DNA of 64,000 nt from JBKEBQ01 sp047973225 (GCA_047973225.1 JBKEBQ010000007.1:1-64000), one strand, 5' to 3'. Shown: positions 10,601 to 19,200, numbered from the stretch's first letter. Program-made: numbers and translations. Notes: generated by a model not told the origin, from the sequence alone.

Positions 10601-10775
10601 TGTTGTGATGGTGGATTTTAAGAGTGATCGTGGTATTGAGACAGAAGTGTTCATGCATCGTTATAAACAACAAATTTTAGCGTATCGTAGTGCGCTTCAT
10701 ATATTGTTTGCGCATCATGAAATCAAAACATACATGTATAGTTTTGAATTGGCAAAAATGTTAGAAGTGAAGTAA
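7647..10775 (+). CDS. addA: ATP-dependent helicase/nuclease subunit A (AddA)
   Basis: 1,042 aa UvrD-like helicase plus nuclease. The ATG at 7647 is chosen over an upstream TTG because AAGGAAG is then 7-8 nt away. Helicase motifs in order: Walker A SAGAGKT near residue 24, FSEAAAAEM, STIHGFC, VDEFQD near 370, GDIKQSIYGFRHA near 397, YRSSKKIVDF, SIHKSKGLQF and YVATTRPQEE near 784. The C-terminal RecB-type nuclease carries VDFKSDR near 988. It unwinds and degrades DNA from breaks as the AddAB heterodimer. It overlaps addB and is followed by a terminator, so the two form a complete operon. Confidence 0.95.
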   Translation: MIQWNDSQKRAIKTKDKNILISASAGAGKTTVLIARLMHLMEQGVGVDEILAMTFSEAAAAEMKKRLSEELHRQLQKDPHDHFVRQQLTKLNTAYISTIHGFCLRIMQNYYYIVGLDKQRVEHIIDDADANDLKQRAMREVLTKYYEHPHFFQLTQAFSNQLANEERIQNSILALATLANAKADRDMFLTSCVMEYQEITQIKALPEDIKISFLEYFKTHTDLLVEALEKALEHHDNDAIIQKCLGYKKAMEALKAADYAKYHELFLASIQMRYEVPLSDPWVKKANTLEKKILENLFEEDQFVCFHNQVIKDIHLFCEITKAYIECFDRLKQEEKVIDFNDMEQYALKILKADNGYVASLYRNKFKTIMVDEFQDSNDIQDELVKCICRSNNVFRVGDIKQSIYGFRHALPTIMKSLMQHKTTKDELIYLGHNYRSSKKIVDFNNQLFDTLMNARVASSTYTKEDHVITGKQEQKAFKQPVQLHLIDPVVDEQKAYTSNTLKYSYIAHMIEDLHAKGKAYKDIVVLARGNTHLSALSDELMSHNIPCFYKKPQGFYDNDALQTVLHYLKALDNPYDEIALLSVLTSPFYKQSAEDLAMIKLQKGKLSYYEYVKDQAFFEPFQKLKEKSTSVSLSKLFDEVYAQAQYYENYTTRQEKANLDLLYELAYRYEQEQAISLHVFLRRVEKQKESKVAEAMSIGKNDDVVQLMSIHKSKGLQFKVVILFVGGGFSLPESKDIAVFDERLRMGMKYVDKKQNACFITPEILAMYQKKNKEMIEEEIRILYVATTRPQEELHIVDIRDGKEYPTFSANVFYKSKNYSDWIMSVFTNQTSDVFEYKVIDTMWEFMTPKSSTEKQRYIAKAYHKECEKISLVSPSDTELSAYTPKPFVIEQSDRFARGVMLHKMVERLDRKVWSVEDIRQVAAKQDFVLLAHDVDVLIKLSQNAIFKQATKLANVYHEFPYAVKEKQVISHGFMDFLAYDERCVVMVDFKSDRGIETEVFMHRYKQQILAYRSALHILFAHHEIKTYMYSFELAKMLEVK

Positions 10776-10784
10776 AAAGATAAA

Positions 10785-10827
10785 AAAATACGCGTAACCA
10801 TATCCTTTTGGTGAGCGTATTTTTTTA
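10785..10827. terminator. Bidirectional terminator between addA and a convergent gene
   Basis: AATACGC / GCGTATT stem with an inner ACCA / TGGT stem, A-rich on the left and T-rich on the right. It serves addA and the convergent membrane-protein gene. Confidence 0.7.
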
Positions 10828-10859
10828 TTTAAGAATCTTTATTGCGTTTTTTATACTGT

Positions 10860-11297
10860 TCATAAGCTTTTTGTTTTTTTTTGAAAACGAAGATATTTTT
10901 TATGTGTAAAGTAAGGCCTTATCCGTTTGGAAAAACGAATATAAAAACAAAGAAAGACAAAGAAAAACAAAACTGAACTATGAAACATAAACAATAAAAA
11001 ATTAGGGAGTTCTGAGAAGAGGATAAAAGACATAAGAAGGGCGTAGATAGCCTCTATGAGCAAGATATAAAGAGCTAATGGATATCCTTTATAAATGAAT
11101 AAACATAAAATCGCAAAGTATAAAATATCAATCAACAAAGCAGTGGATAAAAACGCATTGCTTGCCCCTTGCATTTGATAAAGCGAAATTGCGCGCAGAC
11201 TGCGAAGAACAATAATTACAAGAAAACACTGCAATAATAGTTTTCGTGCTTCTTGATAGTCTTGCTTGCTTGTGGGAGAGTTTATATTCATCATCAT
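10860..11297 (-). CDS. Hypothetical four-helix membrane protein
   Basis: 145 aa. Three tandem ATG codons (11289-11297) follow AGAAGA; the first is listed, and the third would remove two residues. Four hydrophobic stretches span roughly residues 25-40, 50-70, 75-95 and 100-122, followed by a short strongly basic tail, which suggests the C-terminus is cytoplasmic. No family motif is recognised. It is a single gene, convergent with addA and divergent from pheA. The function is unknown. Confidence 0.7.
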   Translation of the reverse strand: MMMNINSPTSKQDYQEARKLLLQCFLVIIVLRSLRAISLYQMQGASNAFLSTALLIDILYFAILCLFIYKGYPLALYILLIEAIYALLMSFILFSELPNFLLFMFHSSVLFFFVFLCFYIRFSKRIRPYFTHKKYLRFQKKTKSL

Positions 11298-11386
11298 GCA
11301 TCTTCTTTCATGTGCTCATTATATCAAACTTCCTTCATATTCTAAAGAAAAAAGCCAGAAAAAAGCACGCAAAATAAAAAGTGTTG

Positions 11387-11392
11387 TATAAT
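11387..11392 (+). promoter_or_regulatory. -10 element for pheA
   Basis: TATAAT 22 nt before the pheA start. No clear -35. No T-box or leader peptide is seen in the 117-bp gap. Confidence 0.4.
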
Positions 11393-11414
11393 AGAGAACA
11401 TAGGTGGTGAACAT

Positions 11415-12509
11415 ATGGATAGCTTAGAAAATACGAGAAAAAAAATCAATGTAATTGATAAAAAAATAGTTGCGCTTTTTGAAGCACGGATGGATGCGAT
11501 AAAAGATGTTGTTGCATATAAGCAAAAACATCATATCGCTATATTGGATAAAAAACGAGAGCAACTTTTGAAAAAGCAAAATACAACGTATTTTCAAAAG
11601 TCAGAATATATACAATACTATCAACCGGTATTGGATATGATGTTAAAAGTATCAAAACAATTTCAAAATCAATGTCTCTATCATGATGTTGTTGGTTATC
11701 AAGGAATTGAGGGAGCCTTTGGACATAGTGCAGCTTTGGCTTGTTTTCCTGATGCAAAATTACAACGTTTCAAATACTTTGAGGATGTAATACAAGCGGT
11801 AGAAACAGGTGAAATAGCGTATGGAATCTTACCATTTGAAAATTCACTTACCGGAGAAGTTGGCGAAGTAAGTGACTTGTTGTTTGCACATCAGGTATAT
11901 ATACATGATGTGTGGGATATGCACATTGCCCATCATTTGTTGGGGCACACAAGCACTTCTTTGTCGAAAATCAAAAAAATATATTCGCATCCACAAGCAT
12001 TTTTACAGTGTAAAACATTTTTAAAAGGACGCGATATAGAACTTATTCCCTATCCCAATACGGCATTGGCAGCACAGTTTGTTTGGGAAGCGAAAGATGA
12101 TCGGGTTGCGGCGATTGCGTCAAAACAAAGTGCCGAGCGATTTGGTTTAAGTGTGATAGAAGAAGATATTCATTCTCATAAGCATAATACAACAAGATTT
12201 ATTGTGGTTGCCAAACAACCAAAGTTGCAAGGAGATTATTTTCAGCTTATGTTTACTACAAACCATGATGCAGGTGCCTTAGCACAAGCTATGAATATCA
12301 TTGCAGAGTATGATTTTAATATGGAAAGTATTCGCTCAAGAGCCGTTTTTGAAAAACCATGGACATATTACTTTTTAGTTGAAATAAAGGGCGATTATCA
12401 AGCGGAAAAGACAAAAACGATGTTACAAGCACTTACATACAAATGTGAAGAGCTCAAGTATTTGGGAAGTTATCAAAAAAATGGAGGTAAAGTATGTCAA
12501 CATTTATAA
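11415..12509 (+). CDS. pheA: Bifunctional chorismate mutase / prephenate dehydratase
   Basis: 364 aa. Residues about 1-85 form an AroQ-type chorismate mutase helix bundle, about 95-270 the prephenate dehydratase (start YQGIEGAFGHSAA, catalytic TTRF motif near 258), and about 277-350 an ACT regulatory domain with the GAL and ESIRSR phenylalanine-binding motifs. It converts chorismate to phenylpyruvate and is probably feedback-inhibited by Phe. The mutase-dehydratase-ACT fusion is the proteobacterial-style order, also found in some anaerobic Gram-positives. The last 16 bp overlap an aminotransferase that can finish the pathway. Confidence 0.95.
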   Translation: MDSLENTRKKINVIDKKIVALFEARMDAIKDVVAYKQKHHIAILDKKREQLLKKQNTTYFQKSEYIQYYQPVLDMMLKVSKQFQNQCLYHDVVGYQGIEGAFGHSAALACFPDAKLQRFKYFEDVIQAVETGEIAYGILPFENSLTGEVGEVSDLLFAHQVYIHDVWDMHIAHHLLGHTSTSLSKIKKIYSHPQAFLQCKTFLKGRDIELIPYPNTALAAQFVWEAKDDRVAAIASKQSAERFGLSVIEEDIHSHKHNTTRFIVVAKQPKLQGDYFQLMFTTNHDAGALAQAMNIIAEYDFNMESIRSRAVFEKPWTYYFLVEIKGDYQAEKTKTMLQALTYKCEELKYLGSYQKNGGKVCQHL

Positions 12510-13732
12510 AAAAAGGATTAAACACAAATCCGATTAAGGATACGGTATTTAAAATCGTCGCAAAGGCAAAAGCTGCCAAGTCGTCATATGGAGAAGAACA
12601 TGTGATTGATGCAACGATTGGTTCGTTGTGTGGCGAAGATGGTAAATTGATTGCATTTGCATCGGTCTTTCAACCATACAATGCCATGGATAACATCAAA
12701 AAGGCGAAATATGCAGAAAGTTTTGATGGGAATGCCAGTTATCGAAAACAAGTATACCATTGGGTTGTACAAGACATACAACTTGATTTGCATCACGAAG
12801 TGATAGCAACGCCTGGTGGCACCGGGGCGATTAGTATGACACTACAAACACTTGTGAATCAAGATGATAGTATTCTTTTTCCAGAGCTGGCATGGGAGTC
12901 ATATCGATTGATGGCGGAAATGTTTCAACTGCAAAGTGAAACTTATAAACTTTTTCAAGGTACAGCGTTTCATTTGAAAAATTTTCAGAAACAATGCCAA
13001 AACATCATGGAAAAAGAACACAAATTAACTCTTATCATCAATGATCCATGTCACAATCCTAGTGGATATTCTTTATCTGAAAAAGAATGGGAAGAAGTTA
13101 TAAAGATTGTCAATGCATGTGCAAAATACGGTCCTGTGACAGTGTTAAATGATATTGCGTACATTGATTATGCGTATGATTTTCAAAAGAGTCGTAGGTA
13201 TATGAAACATTTTAACAATATAAACGATAATGTGCTTTTGGTGGTTGCTTTTTCTTGTAGTAAAACGATGACATCGTATGGTTTGCGTTGTGGAGCCGCG
13301 CTTATTTTAGGAAAACAGAAACAAGATGTGCAAGCGCTAAAGAGTGTTATGGAGAAAAGCGCACGAGCAACGTGGAGCAATATTTCTAATTCCGCTATGG
13401 AAAACTTCACATATGTAACAACCGATGGCCTACAAGCATATAAAAAAGAAAAAACGGCTGCTTTGCAGTTGTTGAAACGGCGAAGCGATATTTTTATAAA
13501 TGAAGCGAAACAGGTGGGGTTGATGCATTATCCATATAAAGAGGGGTTCTTTGTAACACTGCAAATGGACAGTGATCAAATTCGAGATATCTACCACGAA
13601 GCACTTATGAAACAGCATATTTATACAGTGGTTGTGCATAAAGGAATTCGTATTGCTTTATGTTCTCTAAGTATAAAGAAGTGTGAAGGACTTGCAACAA
13701 AATTAAAAAATATCTATGACAAGATTTCATAA
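12494..13732 (+). CDS. Class I aminotransferase, probably aromatic or aspartate type
   Basis: 412 aa PLP enzyme of fold type I. The PLP-binding lysine is in SCSKTMTSYG (K near 256-257), and NDPCHNPSGY near 182 holds the Asn that contacts PLP. ATG at 12494 follows GGAGG inside the end of pheA, so it is translationally coupled to it. That context makes phenylpyruvate-to-phenylalanine amination the likely job. The sequence also resembles tyrosine and aspartate aminotransferases, so the amino-acid preference is inferred. Confidence 0.85.
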   Translation: MSTFIKKGLNTNPIKDTVFKIVAKAKAAKSSYGEEHVIDATIGSLCGEDGKLIAFASVFQPYNAMDNIKKAKYAESFDGNASYRKQVYHWVVQDIQLDLHHEVIATPGGTGAISMTLQTLVNQDDSILFPELAWESYRLMAEMFQLQSETYKLFQGTAFHLKNFQKQCQNIMEKEHKLTLIINDPCHNPSGYSLSEKEWEEVIKIVNACAKYGPVTVLNDIAYIDYAYDFQKSRRYMKHFNNINDNVLLVVAFSCSKTMTSYGLRCGAALILGKQKQDVQALKSVMEKSARATWSNISNSAMENFTYVTTDGLQAYKKEKTAALQLLKRRSDIFINEAKQVGLMHYPYKEGFFVTLQMDSDQIRDIYHEALMKQHIYTVVVHKGIRIALCSLSIKKCEGLATKLKNIYDKIS

Positions 13733-13767
13733 AAGTGTAAAGTTGAAATAAGGAAAACGAGGGCGAC

Positions 13768-14742
13768 ATGAAAAAATGGATTAAGATCATAGCGATCAGT
13801 GTTTGTATGTATAGTGGCTTAGTGTGGATGAACAAAGCGTATTTAGAAAGAAGTGATATCAGACTATTATTGGGAATGATTTCTGCTGTTTGCGGATTTG
13901 CATTTTGGCATATCGTGGTAGAAAACAGACAGAAAAACGTTGGTGATCAAAGGGAAGAAGAAGTACGAGAAAGTGGAACAGCACTCAAAGATACCCATCC
14001 TTTTTTGGATGTAGAAGCTTTTCAAAAACAACAACAGCGTTTGTTTATGTTACCCATTATTATTATTTGTACGATAACGATGGGGATTGTTGGTGTTGCG
14101 ACGATACAGTTACAACGAGCAAGCATGTCAAGTGTCTTTGATCAGGTAGAAATTTTTGAAAAATATGATACTATGGCAAATGATGAACAAGTAATCTATG
14201 AAGAGACATGGCCTGCCATACGCGTGATCGGAAAGGTAGATACAACGTATGTAGAAAGGCTAAAACAAGCTTACATATACACGCAACCCAAGATTTTATT
14301 AGAGAATGTAGGAACGTTTTTCTTGTGTGATGATGTAGCATTTCAAGAAGTTACAAAGGATTTCCATATGGAGGATGAAATGACGGTTGCCTTTGCATTG
14401 AAAAATCGTGACTATGTATTTTTGAATATTAAGAAATATAACATTGGTGAAACGATTACGCATGAGTTGGGGCATCTTTATGATTTCACGCAAGGAGATA
14501 TAAGCGAAACAAAACAATTCCAAAAATTATTTAATGATGCAAAGGACAACGGATTAGAAGACGCATATATAATTTCTAATATAGAATATGCACTTAGTAG
14601 TCCAGCAGAATTTTTTGCGGAGGTAACGAGTGCCTACTTTCATTATCCCGATGAATTGAAGGTGTATCCCGCATTATATTTTTATATGGAAAGTGTGTAT
14701 GGAGTAGTAGAAACGATAGAATATAAAGATGTAACCCACTAA
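13768..14742 (+). CDS. Membrane-anchored zinc metallopeptidase, lethal-factor/PPEP-like
   Basis: 324 aa. Two N-terminal hydrophobic segments (about residues 5-22 and 29-50) are followed by a charged loop, a third segment (about 93-114) and an outer domain. That domain carries HELGHLYDF at about 232, a zincin active site, and SSPAEFFAEVTSAYF at about 278-292, where the Glu of EFFAE is the expected third zinc ligand. The spacing and the tail after it resemble the anthrax lethal factor C-terminal/Pro-Pro endopeptidase fold. It begins 35 bp after the aminotransferase. The substrate is unknown. The metallopeptidase call is firm; the subfamily is inferred. Confidence 0.75.
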   Translation: MKKWIKIIAISVCMYSGLVWMNKAYLERSDIRLLLGMISAVCGFAFWHIVVENRQKNVGDQREEEVRESGTALKDTHPFLDVEAFQKQQQRLFMLPIIIICTITMGIVGVATIQLQRASMSSVFDQVEIFEKYDTMANDEQVIYEETWPAIRVIGKVDTTYVERLKQAYIYTQPKILLENVGTFFLCDDVAFQEVTKDFHMEDEMTVAFALKNRDYVFLNIKKYNIGETITHELGHLYDFTQGDISETKQFQKLFNDAKDNGLEDAYIISNIEYALSSPAEFFAEVTSAYFHYPDELKVYPALYFYMESVYGVVETIEYKDVTH

Positions 14743-14861
14743 CATGGTAAGATAAAATCGCGATTGAAAAATTCAGGTTTCTTTTTAAGGGTTTCGATAC
14801 ATTCATTTTATCCTAGCAACAAAGTGAAAAATCTTATATAATAAAAAACATAGGTGATGAT

Positions 14862-15308
14862 ATGAAAGTAGTAATACAAAGAGTAAAACATGCACACGTG
14901 AAGGTAGATAATCAACTTGTTGCAAGGATTCAAAAAGGCTTTTTGTTGTTGGTAGGTATTGCCGAAAATGATGATAAAAAACAAATTGAAAAATTTGTGC
15001 GTAAAATTACACAAATGCGTATTTTTGAAGATGAGAATGCTAAGATGAATCGTTCACTTCAAGAGGTAGGTGGTGCGATCTTGTCGATTTCACAGTTTAC
15101 ATTATATGCCGACTGTAAGAAAGGCAATCGTCCTAGTTTTATCAAAGCAGCAAAATCAGAGCACGCACAAGCGTTGTATGATATGTTGAATGCACAATTG
15201 AAAGCAACGGGGATGAAAGTAGAAACAGGTGTTTTTGGCGCACATATGGAGATCGATTTATGTAATGATGGACCAACCACCATTATCTTAGATAGTGAGG
15301 AGTTATAA
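14862..15308 (+). CDS. dtd: D-aminoacyl-tRNA deacylase
   Basis: 148 aa, the family's usual length. It carries the two cross-subunit active-site motifs, SQFTLYAD near residue 76 and the NxGP motif as NDGPTT near 135. The enzyme frees tRNA from D-amino acids (and glycine from tRNA-Ala) in the cytoplasm. A TATAAT at 14837-14842 lies just upstream. It starts a run of closely packed genes: folD begins 2 bp after its stop. Confidence 0.95.
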   Translation: MKVVIQRVKHAHVKVDNQLVARIQKGFLLLVGIAENDDKKQIEKFVRKITQMRIFEDENAKMNRSLQEVGGAILSISQFTLYADCKKGNRPSFIKAAKSEHAQALYDMLNAQLKATGMKVETGVFGAHMEIDLCNDGPTTIILDSEEL

Positions 15309-15310
15309 GT

Positions 15311-16162
15311 ATGGGAAATGTTGTATATGGTAGTGAATTATCAACAAAAATAAAAACACAATTAAAAAAGCAGATACAAACCATAAAAGAACAGGATAAA
15401 AGACTTCCGCATTTGGTGGTTATTTTCATCGGTAATGATGTGGGAAGTACATCCTATGTGAAGGGGAAGGAAAAAGCTTGTGATGCTATCGGTATGAAAA
15501 ACACCACACTTTGTTATGATGACATTAGTGAAGCGGCATTGATTGATGAGATTGCAACTTTAAATGATGATGACAGTGTTGATGGGATTTTGGTACAGTT
15601 ACCACTACCAAAGCATATCAACACCAACAAAGTCCTCTTTAGTATTGATCCTAAAAAAGATGTTGATGGCTTTCATCCTTGTAATATAGGAAAAATGTTG
15701 ATTGGTGAAAAAACGTTTTTACCATGTACACCAAAAGGTATTATGAAGATGTTAGATGCGATGGGATTATCTGATTTGAGTGGTAAACGTGCACTTGTGA
15801 TTGGACGCAGTAATATTGTCGGAAAACCTATTGCGCAATTGTTGTTAAATGCGAATGCAACCGTTACGATTGCGCATTCCAAAACAAGCGATGTTATTGG
15901 AGAGTGTAAAGATGCAGATATTATTGTAGCTGCAGTTGGTATCGCAAAGTTTGTGCAAGGTGCATGGTTGAAAAAGGGCTGTTATATTATTGATGTTGGG
16001 GTAAACCGTGATATAAATGGGAAGTTATGTGGTGATGTCGATTTTGATAGCTGTAAAGAAAAAGCAAAATTCATTACCCCTGTTCCCAAAGGGGTTGGAC
16101 CGATGACAATAGCGATGCTTTTAGAAAATACGATGGAGTCTTATCAAGGGAGAAAGAAATGA
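15311..16162 (+). CDS. folD: Methylene-THF dehydrogenase / methenyl-THF cyclohydrolase
   Basis: 283 aa. FolD signatures are visible: SYVKGKEKACDAIGM with the catalytic YxxxK, the QLPLPKH motif, DPKKDVDGFHP, and GRSNIVGKPIAQLL of the NADP-binding domain, ending in TPVPKGVGPMT. It interconverts methylene-, methenyl- and formyl-THF and so feeds PurN and PurH together with Fhs elsewhere in the window. Its TGA overlaps the next start as ATGA. Confidence 0.96.
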   Translation: MGNVVYGSELSTKIKTQLKKQIQTIKEQDKRLPHLVVIFIGNDVGSTSYVKGKEKACDAIGMKNTTLCYDDISEAALIDEIATLNDDDSVDGILVQLPLPKHINTNKVLFSIDPKKDVDGFHPCNIGKMLIGEKTFLPCTPKGIMKMLDAMGLSDLSGKRALVIGRSNIVGKPIAQLLLNANATVTIAHSKTSDVIGECKDADIIVAAVGIAKFVQGAWLKKGCYIIDVGVNRDINGKLCGDVDFDSCKEKAKFITPVPKGVGPMTIAMLLENTMESYQGRKK

Positions 16163-16866
16163 AGATGGACTATGGATTGCAAGATATTGTAGAAATGAAG
16201 AAACAACATCCTTGTAAGAAAAGCAAAGAATGGGAAATCATTCGTATGGGTGCTGATATTCGTATCAAATGTAGTGGTTGTGGTGCGACGGTTTTATTTT
16301 CTCGTCGTGATTTTGAAAAAAAATTAAAAAAGATTATAAAAAGAATGTCTTTGTCATTACACCCTGTGAGCGAAGATGATGAGCAAGCCATCATGGAATA
16401 TCGATCGATTTTCATTGAACATCACGATTCTTTGGATGGAACAGCAGGACTACAGGAATATGATGACTTTGGTCTATGGTATCAGCAGGTGAAAAAAGAC
16501 GAAATGATGATTGAAAAAGCAAACGATAGAGTCATGGCAACTACCTTTCTAGCGAAAAAAGCAGGAAAGCTTGTAGGCTTTGTAAATGTACGTCATGAGT
16601 TAAATGACGCCCTAAAACAAGTCGGTGGACATATTGGTTATAGTGTTTTGCCAAGAGAAAGAGGCAAAGGATATGCTAAGGAAATGCTGCGCTTAGGTTT
16701 GTTGCATTGTAAAGCGTTAAACATAAAAGAAGTTTTGCTTACATGTCAAGAAGATAACATTGCCAGCAATAAAGTGATTTTGTTTAATCGTGGAATCTTG
16801 CAAGATACAATAACAGTAGAGAATGCAGCGAGTCGTATCAATCGCTATTGGGTTTCGATTGTATAA
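16159..16866 (+). CDS. DUF951 protein fused to a GNAT acetyltransferase
   Basis: 235 aa. Residues 1-62 are a complete DUF951 domain (DIVEMKKQHPC, EWEIIRMGADIRIKCSGCG; C19, C38 and C41), normally a free protein of about 65 aa. From M63 the frame runs without a break into a GNAT N-acetyltransferase of the RimL type: LDGTAGLQEYDDF, then GGHIGYSVLPRERGKGYAKE as the acetyl-CoA loop, then N-x-x-S-N-K. No ribosome site precedes M63 and there is no stop between, so this is a true fusion in the sequence given. It overlaps folD by 4 bp. The substrate is unknown. Confidence 0.85.
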   Translation: MKMDYGLQDIVEMKKQHPCKKSKEWEIIRMGADIRIKCSGCGATVLFSRRDFEKKLKKIIKRMSLSLHPVSEDDEQAIMEYRSIFIEHHDSLDGTAGLQEYDDFGLWYQQVKKDEMMIEKANDRVMATTFLAKKAGKLVGFVNVRHELNDALKQVGGHIGYSVLPRERGKGYAKEMLRLGLLHCKALNIKEVLLTCQEDNIASNKVILFNRGILQDTITVENAASRINRYWVSIV

Positions 16867-16890
16867 AGGCCTAAGAAAAGAGGGAATTGT

Positions 16891-17706
16891 ATGAAGAAGT
16901 TTAAAGCTCGTATTGTAAAAGATGAAACGGATGCATGGATTGTGTTTCCGTTTGATGCAAGAAAAGAGTTTCAACAAGAAAAAGGCATCTTGTATGTAAA
17001 AGGAACTATAAATAATATTGATTTTCGCTCAGCAATACAAATACATGCGAATGATGAAGAAGTTTTAATGCTTGATTCTAAACTGCAAGAAACGTTACTT
17101 TGTGAAGTTGAACAGGAAGTAGAAGTAAAGCTTGATAAAGAAAGTTTGCGTGATCCTAAAAATTATGAAGAAATTACTTTTTTAAACAGTGGCATGGAAG
17201 TGTTTGAAGCACTTACGACACGCAGAAGTATTCGCAAATATAAAAAACAGCGGGTGGAAGATGAAAAGGTGCAACAAATGCTTGCTGCTGCAATGTATTC
17301 TCCTAGTGCACATAATATGCAACCTTGGCACTTTGTTGTGACGCGTAATTCTAAAGTGAAACAACAAATTAGCGATCAAGGCAAGCATAGCAAAATGATG
17401 CATGATGCTGATGTTTGTATTTTGGTTTGTGGTGATAAAAATTTACAAGCAGTACCAGAATTATTATATGCAGATTTAGGTGCATTAACACAGACACTGC
17501 TTTTAGCAGGGCATGCTTTGGGATTGGGTCTTGTTTGGTGTGGCGCAAATATTGATAAAAATCAGATGGCATTTTTAAAACAGATATTTGACCTAAAAGA
17601 TAAGTTGGAACCATTTGCCTTGATCGCTTGTGGCTATCCTGATGAAGTTTATGAAAAACCGTTGCGCTATCAGCCCAACAGAATTCATGTAGATACAAAG
17701 GAGTAG
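16891..17706 (+). CDS. DUF1905 domain fused to a nitroreductase
   Basis: 271 aa. The start follows AGAGGGAA. Residues about 1-95 read as a DUF1905 beta-barrel (FKARIVKDETDAWIVFPFDA start, then VKGTINNIDFRSAI). From about 105 a compact FMN-dependent nitroreductase begins with TTRRSIRKYKKQ and has SAHNMQPWHF as the flavin-binding segment. DUF1905 is normally found alone or with YdeI-type domains; here it is joined to an oxidoreductase. It lies 24 bp behind the DUF951-GNAT gene, so it is probably in the same operon. Redox enzyme is sure; substrate and the role of the N-domain are not. Confidence 0.82.
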   Translation: MKKFKARIVKDETDAWIVFPFDARKEFQQEKGILYVKGTINNIDFRSAIQIHANDEEVLMLDSKLQETLLCEVEQEVEVKLDKESLRDPKNYEEITFLNSGMEVFEALTTRRSIRKYKKQRVEDEKVQQMLAAAMYSPSAHNMQPWHFVVTRNSKVKQQISDQGKHSKMMHDADVCILVCGDKNLQAVPELLYADLGALTQTLLLAGHALGLGLVWCGANIDKNQMAFLKQIFDLKDKLEPFALIACGYPDEVYEKPLRYQPNRIHVDTKE

Positions 17707-17783
17707 GTAGGTATAAAAAGATTTGTTCTTGCTTACGTGCGTGAAACAAGGTATATTTAAAGACAAACGAGAGGTGGAGAAGT

Positions 17784-18884
17784 ATGGCATTAACAGCAGG
17801 TATTGTAGGACTTCCCAATGTAGGGAAATCGACATTATTTAACGCAATCACAAAATCACAAGTCGAGGCAGCAAACTATCCTTTTGCGACGATTGAGCCG
17901 AATGTAGGGATTGTGGAAGTGCCGGATAGTCGAGTGGATCGCTTGATTGAAATCGTTGTACCTAAGAAAACAATGTATACAACATTTGAATTTACAGATA
18001 TCGCAGGTCTTGTTAAAGGTGCTAGTAAAGGCGAAGGTTTGGGGAATCAATTTTTATCAAACATTCGCTTAACCGATGCTATTTGTCATGTGGTGCGTTG
18101 TTTTAAAGATGATAATATTATGCACGTGGAAGGTGAGGTGGATCCCATTCGCGATATTGAAATTATCAATTTGGAACTTATTTTTGCGGATTTACAGACA
18201 GTTGAAAATCGCTTATCTAAGGTGGAACGAAAAGTAAAGGCAAAAGAACAAAATGCCGTATTGGAAAAAATGGCACTTGTTAAAATTAAAGATGCGCTTG
18301 AAAAAGGTAAGGCGGCAAGAAGTGTAGAACTTAGTAAAGAAGAATTGTTATTTGTTAAAAGCTTTTCTTTGCTTACGCTAAAACCAATGATCTATGTTGC
18401 GAACATGGGTGAAGCAGAAATAAGCAATCCTGAAGATAATGTATATTATCAAAAAGTGCAAGCATTGGCGATGAGCGAACATAACGATGTTGTTAGTATT
18501 TGTGCTAAAATTGAAGAAGAATTGTCAGCTATGGAAAAAGCAGAAAAAGATTTGTTTCTGCAAGAGCTTGGCATTGGCGAAAGTGGATTGGATCAAGTGA
18601 TAAAGGCAAGTTATCATATGTTAGATTTGTGTACGTATTTTACAGCAGGAGTACAAGAAGTACGGGCATGGACATTTAAAAAGGGAATGCATGCACCAGC
18701 ATGTGCAGGAATTATTCATACGGATTTTGAAAAAGGCTTTATTCGAGCAGAAACTATGTCTTTTCACGATATGGACACTTATGGAAGTGAGCAGGCAGTA
18801 AAAGAGGCTGGGAAACTTCGCTTAGAAGGAAAAGATTATATTGTACAAGATGGAGATATTATGCATTTTAGATTTAATGTATAA
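17784..18884 (+). CDS. ychF: Ribosome-associated ATPase of the Obg-like family
   Basis: 366 aa, the usual length. G1 motif GLPNVGKST at residues 8-16, DIAGLVKGASKGEGLGN as G3, and an altered G4 of the NxxE type (NMGE), which is why the family prefers ATP over GTP. A coiled-coil hairpin follows in the middle and a TGS domain sits at the C-terminus. It binds ribosomes and responds to oxidative stress. The ribosome site is AGAGGTGG. It appears monocistronic. Confidence 0.96.
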   Translation: MALTAGIVGLPNVGKSTLFNAITKSQVEAANYPFATIEPNVGIVEVPDSRVDRLIEIVVPKKTMYTTFEFTDIAGLVKGASKGEGLGNQFLSNIRLTDAICHVVRCFKDDNIMHVEGEVDPIRDIEIINLELIFADLQTVENRLSKVERKVKAKEQNAVLEKMALVKIKDALEKGKAARSVELSKEELLFVKSFSLLTLKPMIYVANMGEAEISNPEDNVYYQKVQALAMSEHNDVVSICAKIEEELSAMEKAEKDLFLQELGIGESGLDQVIKASYHMLDLCTYFTAGVQEVRAWTFKKGMHAPACAGIIHTDFEKGFIRAETMSFHDMDTYGSEQAVKEAGKLRLEGKDYIVQDGDIMHFRFNV

Positions 18885-18888
18885 AAAA

Positions 18889-18904
18889 TTCATTTCAAAT
18901 TGCA
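18889..18904. repeat. 16-bp direct repeat, left copy
   Basis: TTCATTTCAAATTGCA, identical to 19650-19665, 761 bp apart. The left copy starts two bases after the end of a short A-run behind ychF. Confidence 0.8.
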
Positions 18905-19200
18905 CATACATAAGAAATAAAATATCTTTAACAATTGAAGAAGCGAAAAAAAGATGAATGCTCATGAACATTTGATTTTTATCCGTTTTCTTTAAGTAAC
19001 GATAGGTAGTAATATTTTAGTATCATATACTTTGCATTAGATAAGACATTTGCTTATTTCTTTGTGATGTATTATTTTGTAAAAAATCTAAATCACTTAT
19101 ATATATTTTATATCATTTGTGGTAAGTATCAATTTCTGTAATAAAGACAAAATTATGGAAGGACTAAATATCCTACTTGAAATCCATAGAGGATGGCAAT
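18905..19200. other. AT-rich gene-free stretch
   Basis: No frame longer than about 30 codons with a ribosome site and no recognisable motif on either strand. It is the left part of the segment bounded by the 16-bp direct repeats. Confidence 0.6.
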
